Source of the DNA: Mesostigma viride
Lineage: Eukaryota > Streptophyta > Mesostigmatophyceae > Mesostigmatales > Mesostigmataceae
Reading direction: 5' to 3'
DNA length: 34,607 bases
Assembly: GCA_009746045.1 (NCBI GenBank)
Contig: RPFO01000076.1
Span: forward strand, 2,272,479-2,307,085
The stretch's first letter is position 1, and every line of letters begins with the position of its first letter. The notes below the pieces were generated by a model. The model was not told the DNA's origin. It ran no database searches and saw nothing but the letters and a program-made list of their open reading frames with translations. Shown in pieces: positions 17,714 through 27,930 of this stretch. The position numbers and the translations under genes are program-made.

Positions 17714-17750
17714 AACACACACACACACACACACACAAAAAAAAAAAAAA
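17714..17750. repeat. AC dinucleotide repeat followed by an A-run
   Basis: About eleven AC units and then fourteen or so A. Confidence 0.95.
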
Positions 17751-18594
17751 GTGAGATGAACACCAGACGCATGACATGCCAACGCATTTGCATGACTTGG
17801 AAGTCAGTTGTCCATAAGGAGGCGGGGCGATACCACATCAGTTGACTGGCTATCGATCTATCTATGAGTAAGTGCTGTTTTGGTCTTAGGGCCAGGTGGC
17901 GAGCGCGAGCCACCTGGCCACTTCGTGTGTACGGCATGTTTAGGTCGATGCGAACTGTCTGTATCTCAGACGAAGAATTACTTGCTCACCTTAAGTGGTA
18001 AAGGGCTGGCAGCTTCTGGATGTCCGAAAGGTGCTGTGCCTACCACTAAAGTAGGGAACACATCGCTAAATTCTAACTGAGCCCATATCACTACTTGATA
18101 TTTCTCCCCCGATGGCTACTTCTCTCCCTAGCTGTCCGAGCTAGCTCAGTACTGATTTTATTAATAACTGCTACATAAATCACGACGCTCGACAGTAAGT
18201 CTATGCTCTTATTCCTATCAATCGGCCGTTCTTACACTACCGACATTGCCGGAAAAGTCACATAATCCCGCCTTGGCTGCGTTCCCCCGTGAGGCGGCTG
18301 CACCACCTTTGCCTTTCGCAAAAACTTTCTGTTTTCATCGTTTAGCCTCAACGGTAACACCCGGGCAACCACAGGGTCGTCGGTTACTACTAGGTTCGAA
18401 TATGCTATTTCCCGTCGTCCGACCGGCGCGGGATCCAACTGTCTGACTGACGTCATTCGACAGGAATTCGGGAATCGGGAGATTTCTGCAAAAGATTTGA
18501 CACAAGTAGTAACCAGTGGAAGATAGGATTTCATGACTCTACGGAAGATCGCTTGGCTGGAATCACTCGAGACAATCCGCCTGCCGCTGGCAAG

Positions 18595-18838
18595 GGATGT
18601 GACCTGTGGCAAGTCGCAGCCGTTTTTAAATTTTTGCGCAAAATTCAAAAAAACGTTTGACGTAGCCGTTGTTCGCAGGCAAGTCCATGCTTACCAGTCA
18701 GACCCGAGCCCTCCGCCTACCGCTGGCTACGGAGTACGGATGTGACCTTTCACAAGTCGCAACCGTTTTTTTGCGCAAAATTCAAAAAAACGTTTGACTT
18801 AGCCGTTGTTCGCAGGCAAGTCCATGCTTAACAGTCAG
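18595..18838. repeat. Direct duplication of about 105 bp
   Basis: 18595-18701 and 18738-18838 share GGATGTGACC, GCGCAAAATTCAAAAAAACG and GTTCGCAGGCAAGTCCATGC, with small indels in the T-run. They are separated by 36 bases. Confidence 0.9.
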
Positions 18839-20867
18839 TGCTGGGGCTAGCGCCGGGCAGTGAGGGCACATAGACGACGCTAGCTCGAGCGATGGGGCAA
18901 CCGAGTTCCATACGTAACCAATGGGTGCAACCACCGAATAACAAGCGCTGCAGGTCCGCTAAATGCTGTGATTTCTGCAGCAAACGCGGCGTATCAGTAT
19001 AGATGTAGGTGCACAGTACACTAGGTATCAAGGAGACAACCAGCGCAGGCCAGAAATCGGGAGAATCCGGACCATGGTAGCTCGAGCCTTCCGTTATCTT
19101 GTCCGCGTTTTCAAGTCGTTCAGGATGATGAAGATGAATGGAGATGGAAATGTGTAGCCTTGTGCATTGAAATTGTATGGCTGGCTTATGTGTAGAGCGA
19201 CTAGATGACCTAGACGGTGGGGCCGGAAACAGCTTGCTTGATCAGGGCGTGTGTTTCGAGCCTACTGGCCGGGAGAGGTATGGCCTTGAACATAGCCGGC
19301 TGTGGTATATATCATGCAGTTCTTTACGCTAGCCGCATCATCAGGACCTCTGGAGCCTGCCAAGCTCTTCAACCACTAAGGTCAGCGAAGTTTCGTCGTA
19401 TGGCTTGACGTCTTTATAGTTAGCATGCCGGCCGTGCTCATGCGTAGGCCATTTCGTTGCGGGTAAAGCTGCATGGCCATCTTTCTCAGAGCTATGAACG
19501 TCGGTGTGTTCTTTGAATGTTTTCATGACCATGGTCTTTTTGCGCTCGGCATCTTATGCATCTGTGCATCTATGTTGCCGTTTGCTGTTCAATTTTGCGT
19601 GTGTATTGCGCGTGACTGACGCCGTCCGACTGGCATGATGCCTACGCGCGAATGGCAGAGACTGGCTCTTGCTCAAGACCTGTGGTGAGTACTTGCTACC
19701 ATCCCATTCCTAGAGTCGATACTGTTGTCGTCCGCCTTCTGTCTGTGGCCTTGCTAGAGTGCATGCTCTTTCTAACTCCCTTTACATGACTTTTTGCGAT
19801 TCTCCTCTTACATTTAGCAAGATGTGCGTGGCATTTTCCCCATGGCGCCAGTCTTTGCTGTCGACAACCAAAACCTGGCTTTTTGCAATTTTATATCCCA
19901 TCTGCTGAAACTTGAATTACCTTCTGATCGTTATTACCATCGTTTTCTTCGTGGTTCTCTGAGCATAGTTTCTTTATAGTAAGATGAAGGTTAGCCGCCA
20001 TACCTGGATTCTAGGTTCTGCGTGTAGTTTAATGCCGTTCCTGCCAGAATCAGCCCTTCAATAGAACACTTAGTCTAGTTACCCTGGAGCTTCACAGTGT
20101 ATTAACGTGTTTTCCCTTTTTCAATGCATCGGTCATGTCGATAATAGTGGTGCTAGGCTTTCACTTGGGTAACCCTTTCAATAGTTTCTGCCTGTCAGCA
20201 ATCTCATCTTTAGTCAGATCAGACTTGGTAACCCATTATAGTACACAGGTTATGTCTTTACTCGATTATCTCCAGAGTTTTTGTGGTGCAGAAGCTCTGG
20301 ACGCCAACAAAGTGGGAATCATTGACGAGTAAGGAGCTCAAGATATGTTTGCCCATGCCGTGTATTTTGCATGCATATCATGAATTTTTGCGTAGGCTGT
20401 TCACAGCCATGTCACCCATCCATAACGTATCATTGGAACATAGATCTCTTGATTTTTAAAGTTACGGCTGCTGCTGCTACTGCTTGCTTTCTTATGTATG
20501 AACTGTACGATTTTCATCCCTTGTATTTCCCGGATTTTCGTATATGTTTGTGGAGCAGAAAAGCGGCACACCGGCGAAGCGCCAACGCACCTGGAGCAAG
20601 GAATGCCAAAAAACACAGCCATGTTTCCAACGTAGCAGATTCATTGGATGAGAAATTCAGCATGGTCCGATGGGAAATGGGAGGCCATTACATACATGGG
20701 CCCAGCTAGCAAATGCGGGGTGGTCAGCAAATGCAGTGAATATTTGTCATCATTTATATGGCATACTATTTTGATAATGAAAGAATTTGTCCTCCTAGCA
20801 TTGTTTGCAACAATGCTGATTCTTATGCTGGCAGATTGCCGCTGCTAGCATAAGGTCTATGGTTTGC

Positions 20868-21174
20868 ATTTTCTCAGTATTCTCAGTCCCTTGTTATTCT
20901 CAGTTTTCTCAATATTCTCAGTTTTCTCAATATTCTCAGCCTGTGCACTATTCTCGATCCCCAATTCCCGTTATTCTCAAATATTCTCACCCCTTATTCT
21001 CTCAGCATATTCTCAGAAATTCTCAGCTATTCTCAGACAATTCTCAGATATTCTCAGATATTCTCAGCATATTCTCAGCATATTCTCAGAAGTTCTCAGA
21101 AATTGTCAGATATTCTCAGATATTCTCAGCCGAAAAACAGCAATTCTCAAAAATTCTCAACCAATTCTCAGCTG
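20868..21174. repeat. Right subterminal ATTCTCAG array
   Basis: More than twenty copies of TTCTCAG or TTCTCAA, almost all in one orientation, facing the left array as expected for inverted subterminal repeats. Confidence 0.9.
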
Positions 21175-21185
21175 AGTTCCTAGTG
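21163..21185 (-). repeat. Right terminal inverted repeat of the CACTA-like element
   Basis: Ends ..GAGTTCCTAGTG; its complement starts CACTAGGAACTCAGCTGAG. Confidence 0.8.
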
Positions 21186-23330
21186 AAGGCTGGCCACAAG
21201 CTGGATTTCAACCAGGAGATCGCTGTGGTCGGTGGACAACAACAAGGCGCACAAGATTGAGCAGAGGGACAACGTCTACGTGTTACCTGCTCTCAACAAG
21301 AAGGCGGCGATGACGGCCACGACCGTGCGGCCGTTGGGGTCGCTGTGGAGCGCTGGCCTGCCTGTGGCGGCCATGTCCAAGACGCTGGGCTTTCCGCCTT
21401 GTTTTTCGGGGCCTTTGGGGCTGCAGGCTTCTTCCCGAGGCTCTTTGCTGTGCCCGGTGTCGTCGCCACTGTCGTGTGGCGGCAAGGGCGGTTTTTCCGC
21501 TAACAAACCTGCCATCGTGCAGGATTTTGGCGAGGTGGGGACGGCAAGGGATGGGATCGGCCTAGTTCCGGTCGTTGGGGCACACGGGGAGGACGGTTCC
21601 TGGAGTTCTGCGTCGGGCAGACTGTACTACTTATAGCCCTCTCGTGCCAGATCAGGTGGACTCTGCTCCACCAGTTTCCCTGACCCCTCCGGCGGCGAGC
21701 TCACCTGGCTTGCCGTTGTCCATGGATGTCAACCTACGTGGCGTGCTGGGAGAGGTTCCCCAGCCTGGCATCGTTTGGCCTAGTGCCAACACGCAGACGT
21801 CACCAAGCCTGCTGCGTGACGGTTTCGCTCCCTGGCCAGAATCAAGTGGGGGGTTTGGCGTGGCGCGTCTCGGGCGCCAGCATTTTGGATTTTGCTGCGG
21901 GGGGAATTCCTGGTGAGCGGAGGCCACCAGATGCACCAAGTCCAAGCCCAGTCCTGGAGCCAAGTCCTGGAGCTGGAGTTGTCGATCGGCTGCCACGTGT
22001 CCCTGTCAATTTTGGGACTGTGCTGAGCCAACAAGTTGCCTGCACAAGTGCTGCCTTGAGCACTAAGGCAGTCGGTGCGGGAGCCCTCCTTCCGCTATTT
22101 TCATGGCGATTTTTGGGGATGCGCTATGGTCACGTCCGTTGGGAATTTGATAGCTAGCTTCACTAACCCCTATGATCTCAAGTCGCCACTGTTTTTCGTT
22201 TGTGGGAATTTGCTTTAGATATGAATATTTTGTGGTCTATTGTGCTGTTAGGTGCGGGGTCCTTCCGGCCTTATGCATTTCGCATAGTCTTGCTTTGTTT
22301 CTGCTAGACTTTTTCATAGCGCTTTGTCGGGATGCGTTATTTGAGTTCTAGACCACCTGTGTTCATCGTCCCCATGACGTTCTTCTACCAGCAATGGTAT
22401 GTTTTCCAAGTTCTTTGTAATCTTGGTACGTTTGGCTAGCGCCGGTTTGCTGGCCATGTCTCCGTTCTTGCTGACCCTTTTTGTGGTCATTCTGCACGTT
22501 TATTTCATGTCGTGTGTGTTGCCCCTTCTTAGGGCATACTTTCTTGTTGCATGCTAGGTTTGTTCATGCAGTGTGGTTGTGTCTTTTGTACATAGCCTGC
22601 GTTTGTGCTCCTGACTTTGTCGTCGCTTCATGTCCCGTTTTTTAGTCGCTTTCGACTATCGTTGGTTAATAAGAGCTGTATTTTCAGTTCGTTCATGTTG
22701 GCTAATGCTATGATCCATGACTATGTCGGTTTATGTTAGTTACCTGTGTGATCAAAGTGTGTAAGGACTACCTGTTTTGCTCCTTGTTCACTGTTGGTGC
22801 TCTGCCGTAGGTCGGATGCTTTATGTCGTTAATCACATGTTTTATGCGTTAATCGTACATCATGTCCCCTGCATTGTCTAAGAGTTTGCCTGTGTTAGAG
22901 CACTTTGTGTGTTTCTTAATGTTTTCAGGCGACGCTAGAGTGAGGGGTGTGTGATCCAAAGCGCATCTTCCCAACGTAGTTTTTGACTTGGCAACACATG
23001 CTAGTTGCTGGGCGATGGGGCAATGTTTCCTGCTACTTTGGTTGGACACTCGGCGCGTCACCGGTCCGGAGTTCCAGTTTCCAGTTTCCGTGGAGATCGT
23101 CTTTTGACTACTTTGGCCACGGTGTTTGCTAGCGAGGGGGGTGGATGTTTTTTGCCCACTTACCCGTGATCAGTTAGTGTTTGATCCTTACCACTGGCCT
23201 GGGTTGCATCCCATTTTGGTTTGATGCGGTGTGGTAAGGGGGGTGCATGTCAAGGTTGTACCCAAATGTCACCTTGATAGTGAGTACTGAATTTATTTAT
23301 AGAGTCCTATGTTTGGTCAAGGCTTGACTT
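21186..23330 (+). pseudogene. Rest of the copia internal region, lacking integrase and RT
   Basis: The first 40 codons continue the protease-to-integrase linker (KAGHKLDFNQEIAV), then shift one base to a frame reading DNNKAHKIEQRDNVYVLPAL, as in copia elements just before the integrase zinc-binding region. No H..H..C..C motif, integrase core or RT follows. From 21310 to 22160 there are open stretches rich in Pro and Ser (SLTPPAASSPGLP) that could be relics of the integrase-RT linker. From 22160 to 23247 there is T-rich sequence without coding signs. The region resembles the long noncoding interiors of large retrotransposon derivatives. A TAAGGGGGG run at 23235-23243 could be a former polypurine tract, but it is about 90 bases from the 3' LTR. 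Confidence 0.6.
23248..23327. repeat. 80-bp repeat, copy B
   Basis: Identical to 9943-10022. It ends three bases before the 3' LTR of the copia element, so copy A may be a relic of the same family's 3' end. Confidence 0.95.
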
Positions 23331-23359
23331 AGCTATGGCTGAGAGCATGACACCGCCGC

Positions 23360-23963
23360 TTGCATGACACCGCCGGCCTCACCGCCCAGGCGGTGAAGGA
23401 CATCGCCGCCCAGCCGGCGCCTGCTGGCCCGGCCGGCGATGCTCCCTCCACCTGGGCGGACTTGCTTAAGCAGCACACCACCTCCACCACCTCCACCATC
23501 TCGGCACAACTCAAGCAACAAGCCCTCGACCTTCGCGAGGAAGCCGACATCGCCCGGCGCAGCCACAATGTCATCGTCAAGCACTTCACCCAGCCGGCAG
23601 GTGAGACCTCCACGAGCCTTCTTGAGGCATTTAAGCGCGACATTTTTGCCCCCATGTGAGCTGGACATGTCGGCTGTCCGCCTCCCCCGCGCGCGGGGGA
23701 AGGCTGGCCCGGCACCCGTGCTCCTCACCTTTAAGTACATGGCGGACAAGCTGTCGTTCCTTAAATGCCGCAAGAAGCTCTCGAGGACTCGCTTCACGCT
23801 GGACGACGACTTGACCCTGGCCCAGCAACAGCGGCGACGCGAGCTATGGCCGACCTACCTTCAGCTCCGGCAAAGCGCAGGGGGGAAGCCGGTATACTGG
23901 AGGGGGGCGGTCATCCACGTTGACCACAAGCCCTGGCAGCACCCTCCTGCCACCTCAGACTAG
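23360..23963 (+). pseudogene. LINE ORF1-like nucleic-acid-binding protein, one frameshift
   Basis: The first 99 codons form an Ala/Thr-rich, probably helical region (STWADLLKQH, then ISAQLKQQALDLREEADIA), which may be the coiled coil through which ORF1p trimerises. The frame stops at 23659, but another frame continues the homology with PVLLTFKYMADKLSFLKCRK and TRFTLDDDLTLAQQQRRREL, then YWRGAVIHVDHKPW. This is the C-terminal domain pattern of L1-type ORF1 proteins (a strand, K..L...R.L, DDLT..Q..RR.LWP). A one-base shift near 23655 joins the two. The N-terminus begins almost at the left target duplication, so the true start may be lost. Confidence 0.7.
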
Positions 23964-24021
23964 GGAATTCATACCAGTAGTGTAGATTAGTCAGGCTTAG
24001 CCTAGCATGTGGCCCACGCGC

Positions 24022-24043
24022 ATTAATTAATTAATTAATTAAT
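24022..24043. repeat. ATTA microsatellite, possible LINE 3' tail
   Basis: ATTAATTAATTAATTAATTA plus AT. It has the right position to be the 3' tail of the minus-strand LINE. The sequence reads almost the same on both strands, so the owner is ambiguous. A shorter ATTA run lies at 26212-26225. Confidence 0.7.
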
Positions 24044-24046
24044 AGA

Positions 24047-24065
24047 CACGTGACTGCGTCACGTG
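24047..24065. repeat. Short inverted repeat with G-box cores
   Basis: CACGTGAC, TGC, GTCACGTG. CACGTG is the core bound by bHLH/bZIP factors, but it lies in a LINE 3' region, so a regulatory role is speculative. Confidence 0.9.
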
Positions 24066-24120
24066 AGCATAAGTCCTCAGTGGGAGCGGAACATGGGATG
24101 GAATGGATGGTATAAGCTAT

Positions 24121-25857
24121 CTAGGTCCTAGTTACAGGGGTGTGGGCACCGCGGCCCGAATCGCTATGAATGCCATACTTGGTCACACGCGGAGCCCCCA
24201 CAGGCTTGGGGGTGGTCTCCTTCATCACTACTTGCCATCTATCCTTGCGCACCATCTGCCTCCATATTACAGACAAACCAGGAGGCTGCCCGGGGGTGAG
24301 CCCGTCACGTCTAGTGTAGCACATGTCCATGCCGAGTCTATCACGAAAAGTCCACGGGTGGCGGCCCTGCCGCGCGCGGCCGGGGTCACGCCAGGTGAGG
24401 ACATATCGCCCAGGCTGGGCGGGCTTGGTGCCAGCTAGTCTATCTGATGTATCTACCTGATCTGTGCGGGCCAGGTGCCCGGCTAGGCCCAGGCACCTGT
24501 GCCTAATAATGTGGGAAACATAGGGCAAATCAGCGTACAAATCCTCATTACTAATGTGCAAACCAAAGGGGATGTTAAGGGCCTTGCGCAGCATCTTGGT
24601 GACGGCGCCGTCGAGTCGTTGCTCCAGCTCCTGCATCAGTGTCCACGTCTCGGCGCCGTAGGTCAGGATCGTCAGAATGACGACCTTGAAGAGGTCACGC
24701 TTGACGATCCGGGGTAGGGCGGGGTTGCTCCACCAGCGGCGGTGGTCATGGAGGTGCGCCCACGCCATGCCGATCCGTGTCGTCATGTCGTCCTCGCAGT
24801 CGGGAAGCCAACTGCCGAGCAGCTTGAAGCGGCCTGAAGGAGGGTAGTTGACCTCGGCATCGTCTAAGAGGCGGAGTGTGGGTGGGGGCCCTGCCATGCC
24901 GAGGGCCAGGGCCTCCGTTTTGGGGCTGATTTCTAGACCAACCGCTCGAGCCTCGAGCGCCAGGCAGTCCAGCCAAAGTTGGGCAGACTCCGGCTTCTCA
25001 ATTAGCGTGATGTCGTCGGCGTAAATGAGGTCAGCTAGTAAATTCTGCTTGTTAGTCGGCCCCCCTTCCCCAAGCTCGTTCGTGATCGCTAGGCCAGGGG
25101 CACGGCCTGCAATGCTAGCAAAGCGAGCACGTGCCTGGCGCATAACATAATCCACTACAATAATAAACAGGTACGACGACAGGACGCAACCCTGCCAGAC
25201 GCCGGTCTGCAGTGGGCATGGCGGGGTAATGCCGTGTTGAGTGCGCACCGAAGTGGTCGACCCCTCATACAGCGTGCGGATGACGGTAATCAGGGGAGTG
25301 GGGACGCGAGCGCGAGCAAGTACAGCCCATAGAGCGTCCCAGAGGACAGAATCAAAAGCCTTGATGAAGTCGACGAAGATCAGGATGGCGGTAAACTCAC
25401 CAGGTTGCAGGAGAGCGATTTCCTCGAAGAGGCGACGCGCGACGAAGATGGCCATGACGGTGTTGCGCCCAGGACGGAAGCCCATTTGACTTTCCCCAAG
25501 GTGACAGTCGAGAGCAGAACGAAGGCGGTTGAGGATCATGCGCATGAACAACTTAAGTGCGGCGCTCTGGATGCAGACTCCTCTGTAGTTGGCGGGGTCG
25601 TCAGGGGAACCTTTGTTTTTGTACAGCATAATACGGTAGCTGTGCTGCCACTCAGGAATCGGCGGCGCGTCGGCAAGCAGGATCCGGTTGCAGACGTCAA
25701 GCAGGAACCCCGTGAGCGCCGTCAGCTTAATCACCGGGGCTGGGAGCTGGTCAGGTCCAACGGCGGCATAGAAGCGGAGTTGCTTGGCGGCGGTGCTCAG
25801 CTCGAGCTCGGTGAACGGCGGGAGCTCGTTGGGGTGGGCCCCCAACGAGCTCCCGCC
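24121..25857 (-). pseudogene. LINE reverse transcriptase (ORF2), 5'-truncated
   Basis: RNA-dependent DNA polymerase of a non-LTR retrotransposon. The RT fingers include PANYRGVCIQSAALKLF and GFRPGRNT, motif A is FVDFIKAFDSV (Asp at residue 222 of the open frame), motif C-type turn GVWQGC, and the catalytic YADD at residues 338 to 341. The C-terminal part has TYGAETW, ISNEDLYADL and RCLGLAGHLAR, the LINE tail pattern with no restriction-like endonuclease. The endonuclease that should precede RT is missing. The open frame continues to 26034, but its first 60 residues come from sequence beyond a palindrome and have no LINE character, so the authentic part ends near 25857. A GTxRQGC-type motif reads W instead of R. 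The RT frame has no internal stop. Confidence 0.9.
25817..25857. repeat. Perfect 18-bp inverted repeat at the truncated end of the LINE
   Basis: Arms containing GCGGGAGCTCGTTGGGG and its exact complement surround the loop TGGGC. The arm on the LINE side is normal RT coding sequence. Confidence 0.95.
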
Positions 25858-26211
25858 CACGCGCATGTGCGCCCATAGTGGCCCCCATGGATGTTGCCTA
25901 CAGAATTTAGCCAAGCCATGCCTATAACGGGACCCCCATGGATGGAATTTCGCCATGCTATGCCATGCAGAGAGATGCTCTCTGTAGAGAAGCCATGTCC
26001 TAGCTCTTGTATAGCCATGATGATCTTCCCCCACATAACATACTCCCCCTTAGCCGGGCATAGTGTGAAGATTATGAGGGTGCAGGTGCCTTGGTGCACC
26101 TAGAGCAAGGGTCGCTTACATTCCCACCCTTGCAGGAAGTAGCCTAGAATGTAGCCATATGCCCCTTCTCAGGGATATGTGCTTCATTGACTCCCAACGG
26201 AGTGATGTTCC
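25858..26211. other. Non-coding tail of the LINE block
   Basis: Contains repeated CCCCCATGGATG (25882, 25930) and other short ATGG-rich motifs. No domain was found. It could be a different LINE's untranslated region. Confidence 0.4.
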
Positions 26212-26990
26212 TAATTAATTAATTTATGGCTGAGAGCTTTTTCTTCCTCTAAGTGTCATACTTGACAGGATAGCACTAGAGTGAGGTCATGTGTTGTAAG
26301 GGGGGTGTCAAGGACATGGTCCTTGTATTGTACCCACCTGCCCTGACTAGACAATGCTGCTGACTGGCCACTGAGATAGAGTTTGTTTTAACGTTTCTAC
26401 AGAACTTGTCCCGGTTTAATTTGGACAAGTATTGAGTGCGCCATGGCCTGCCAAATCTTTCCTAGTGTCTTGGCAACTGATCTGACATGTAGGATCTGAC
26501 ATGACAGTGTTCTGACAACAGTCTGACACCAGTGGTCATGCCAACCGGTGTCACTCACTGAACAGAAGTGGGTGCTCTTTGTTTGACATGTGTCTTTCCA
26601 TTAGAATAGATAGGTGTTTAAATATTATCATGACAGATCTATGGCAGCTTGCTGTTTCATGCTCAGAACCTTCTAGAAACCTGTGAGCTGGACAGAATAT
26701 TCCCAGCATATGCTAGAGCATATTCCTGAGCATCTGCCAAAACATCTTTCTAGCATAATCTCAGCATATTCCCAGAATATGCGGCAGCATCTAAATGGCA
26801 TCTTTTATATTGTAAAAAACAATAAAAGGAGTAGGCCCCCCAACTGAGGGTACTCCCCATTGATTCTACCTCTATCAAGTCTCTGCCTCTGAGTCTCTTC
26901 ACTCCTCCATAGCCTGCACCTGTAAGGTCAGGCACAAAGGGTTCCAATCACAGCATTGAAAAGGCAAACCCTGTCAGTTCTTTCAACAAT

Positions 26991-27543
26991 CCGCCAGTAT
27001 CCGGTGGTAGCGTAGCGTTGGCGTCCAGTAGCAGAGCTAGGTAGTTGCGACCAGGGGTGCCGTTCGCCAGGTTCTCCAGCGGGGTGGTCCCACGCGGAGA
27101 ATGGGGTAGATTTTTTCAAGAAAAAAACGCTAGTTTCAATCGTCCGAAAACCGGACATTGCGCCGAAACTCTTGCCGAAAATTTGGCAGCCGAGCGAATT
27201 TTCCGCCAGCCGGACTTTGCGCTGAATTTTTTTGTGCTTGGAACTCAACCGATTCCTGCTGTTGCGTGCACTTTGTCCGATGCCTGCAGGCCACGCAGGA
27301 ATTTTGCGACCGGAATATTTCGACTAGACAAGTTTATCGACGACCTACATTGATCTTTTGCCACTTTTGAAGTCCTTGGCCTGCTAGCAGCTTTTGATCA
27401 TCAATGCCGGGAACAAAATCGCCGAAATGTTTTATTGAATCAGTATAAAACGTGCACATGTCCGTAATTTTATCATTCTCAATGAATATATATGTGCACA
27501 TAAACTCGACATTGTCGAGTATTTGACAACTTAGGCATTGCGC
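26991..27543. other. Stretch without recognisable gene
   Basis: Unique-looking sequence right of the copia target duplication. Nothing that I can support. Confidence 0.5.
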
Positions 27544-27930
27544 CTAGAAAAAGGTGCCCCATCCGTGGATCTCGAAATCGACAAAGGAGTACACTCCCTG
27601 GTACAGGTCTCGCCTGTAGTTGGGAGGCTCGCCTGTATACATTTTGGTGTTCCACTTGGCCCCGCCGTTCTCCGCAGCAGCCAGGAACTCCTGCTGGGCC
27701 TCAGCCCTCAAGCGCATCATTGATACATTGGGAGAGCGCGGAATTTCCGTGCTCTCCACCAGCACTCTCGCCTGATTGTCAGGCACGCGTTGGTAAGCAG
27801 GGTTCAAATCTGAATCGGGTGGCACCAGATCGATCATGCCATTGCCGAACGCAATGACATCTGCACCCCACTGAGCAGAAGGTCTGAGCAACTCGACATC
27901 AATTCTGATGTTTGTGCACAGCGTGCTCAC
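27544..27930 (-). CDS. Unidentified 128-aa ORF
   Basis: I do not recognise it. It has an even amino-acid composition with Trp, Tyr and Phe residues toward the end (YQGVYSFVDFEIHGW), more protein-like than most open frames nearby. It begins with GTG in this reading and is open a further 40 codons upstream, so it may be an exon. It lies on the same strand as the transposase-like gene to its right and 1.1 kb downstream of it, so it could be a further exon or a second gene of the same element. Confidence 0.35.
   Translation of the reverse strand: MSTLCTNIRIDVELLRPSAQWGADVIAFGNGMIDLVPPDSDLNPAYQRVPDNQARVLVESTEIPRSPNVSMMRLRAEAQQEFLAAAENGGAKWNTKMYTGEPPNYRRDLYQGVYSFVDFEIHGWGTFF

Larger units (their letters stand above)
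17233..20867. other. Interior of the CACTA-like element without recognisable genes
   Basis: No transposase or other domain was found on either strand. A 138-codon minus-strand frame at 18232-18648 has no recognisable motif and could be chance. An AC/A-run microsatellite and a 100-bp tandem duplication are listed separately. Confidence 0.6.
15510..21185. mobile_element. CACTA-like (EnSpm) DNA transposon, non-autonomous, inserted in copia
   Basis: The left end is CACTAGCTAGGAACTC and the right end, reverse-complemented, is CACTAGGAACTCAGCTGAG; the left copy has four extra bases. Both ends lead into arrays of ATTCTCAG/CTGAGAAT, matching the subterminal repeats at which CACTA transposases bind. 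An AA duplication flanks it (15508-15509 and 21186-21187). Deleting it rejoins copia protease ..VGALV to KAGHKLDF in frame, which is strong evidence for the boundaries. I see no transposase inside. It carries instead a 329-bp dispersed repeat, a LINE C-terminal fragment and simple repeats. Confidence 0.8.
23347..26224. mobile_element. LINE-derived block with 13-bp target duplication, two opposed parts
   Basis: A 13-bp direct duplication flanks the block, typical of target-primed LINE insertion. The left part encodes an ORF1-like protein on the plus strand. The right part encodes an ORF2 RT on the minus strand. ATTA-type microsatellites occur between them (24022-24043) and at the right end (26212-26225). 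Two readings are possible: one insertion with internal inversion (twin priming), or a second LINE inserted into the ATTA tail of the first. The flanking microsatellites favour the second but do not settle it. Confidence 0.7.
12890..26985 (+). mobile_element. Non-autonomous Ty1/copia element with three nested insertion sites
   Basis: Two nearly identical LTR-like sequences lie at 12890-14215 and 23331-26985, each interrupted once. The first is followed by a primer-binding site like that of initiator Met tRNA and by copia gag and protease. A candidate 5-bp target duplication ACAAT lies at 12885-12889 and 26986-26990. The internal region after protease has no integrase or RT that I can recognise, so this copy could only move with help from another element. 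Nested inside are a palindromic element in the 5' LTR, a CACTA-like element in the coding part and a LINE block in the 3' LTR. After removing them, the LTRs differ by only about a dozen substitutions and small indels by eye. Confidence 0.8.
23331..26985 (+). repeat. 3' LTR of the copia element, split by a LINE insertion
   Basis: The first 16 bases are at 23331-23346 and the rest at 26238-26985. The 13 bases TATGGCTGAGAGC are present on both sides of the insert (23334-23346 and 26225-26237). Without the insert it aligns with the 5' LTR throughout and shows the unoccupied site for the palindromic element. Confidence 0.85.

Noticed and set aside
20868-21174. Regularly repeated ATTCTCAG units as a possible CRISPR array
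   Set aside because: The units are 7 to 8 bases with irregular spacing, there are no unique spacers of constant length, no cas genes, and the context is eukaryotic. They fit subterminal repeats of a CACTA element.
25858-26034. N-terminal 60 codons of the LINE RT frame as a genuine domain
   Set aside because: They are beyond the foldback at 25817-25857, have no LINE similarity and include repeated ATGG-rich DNA.
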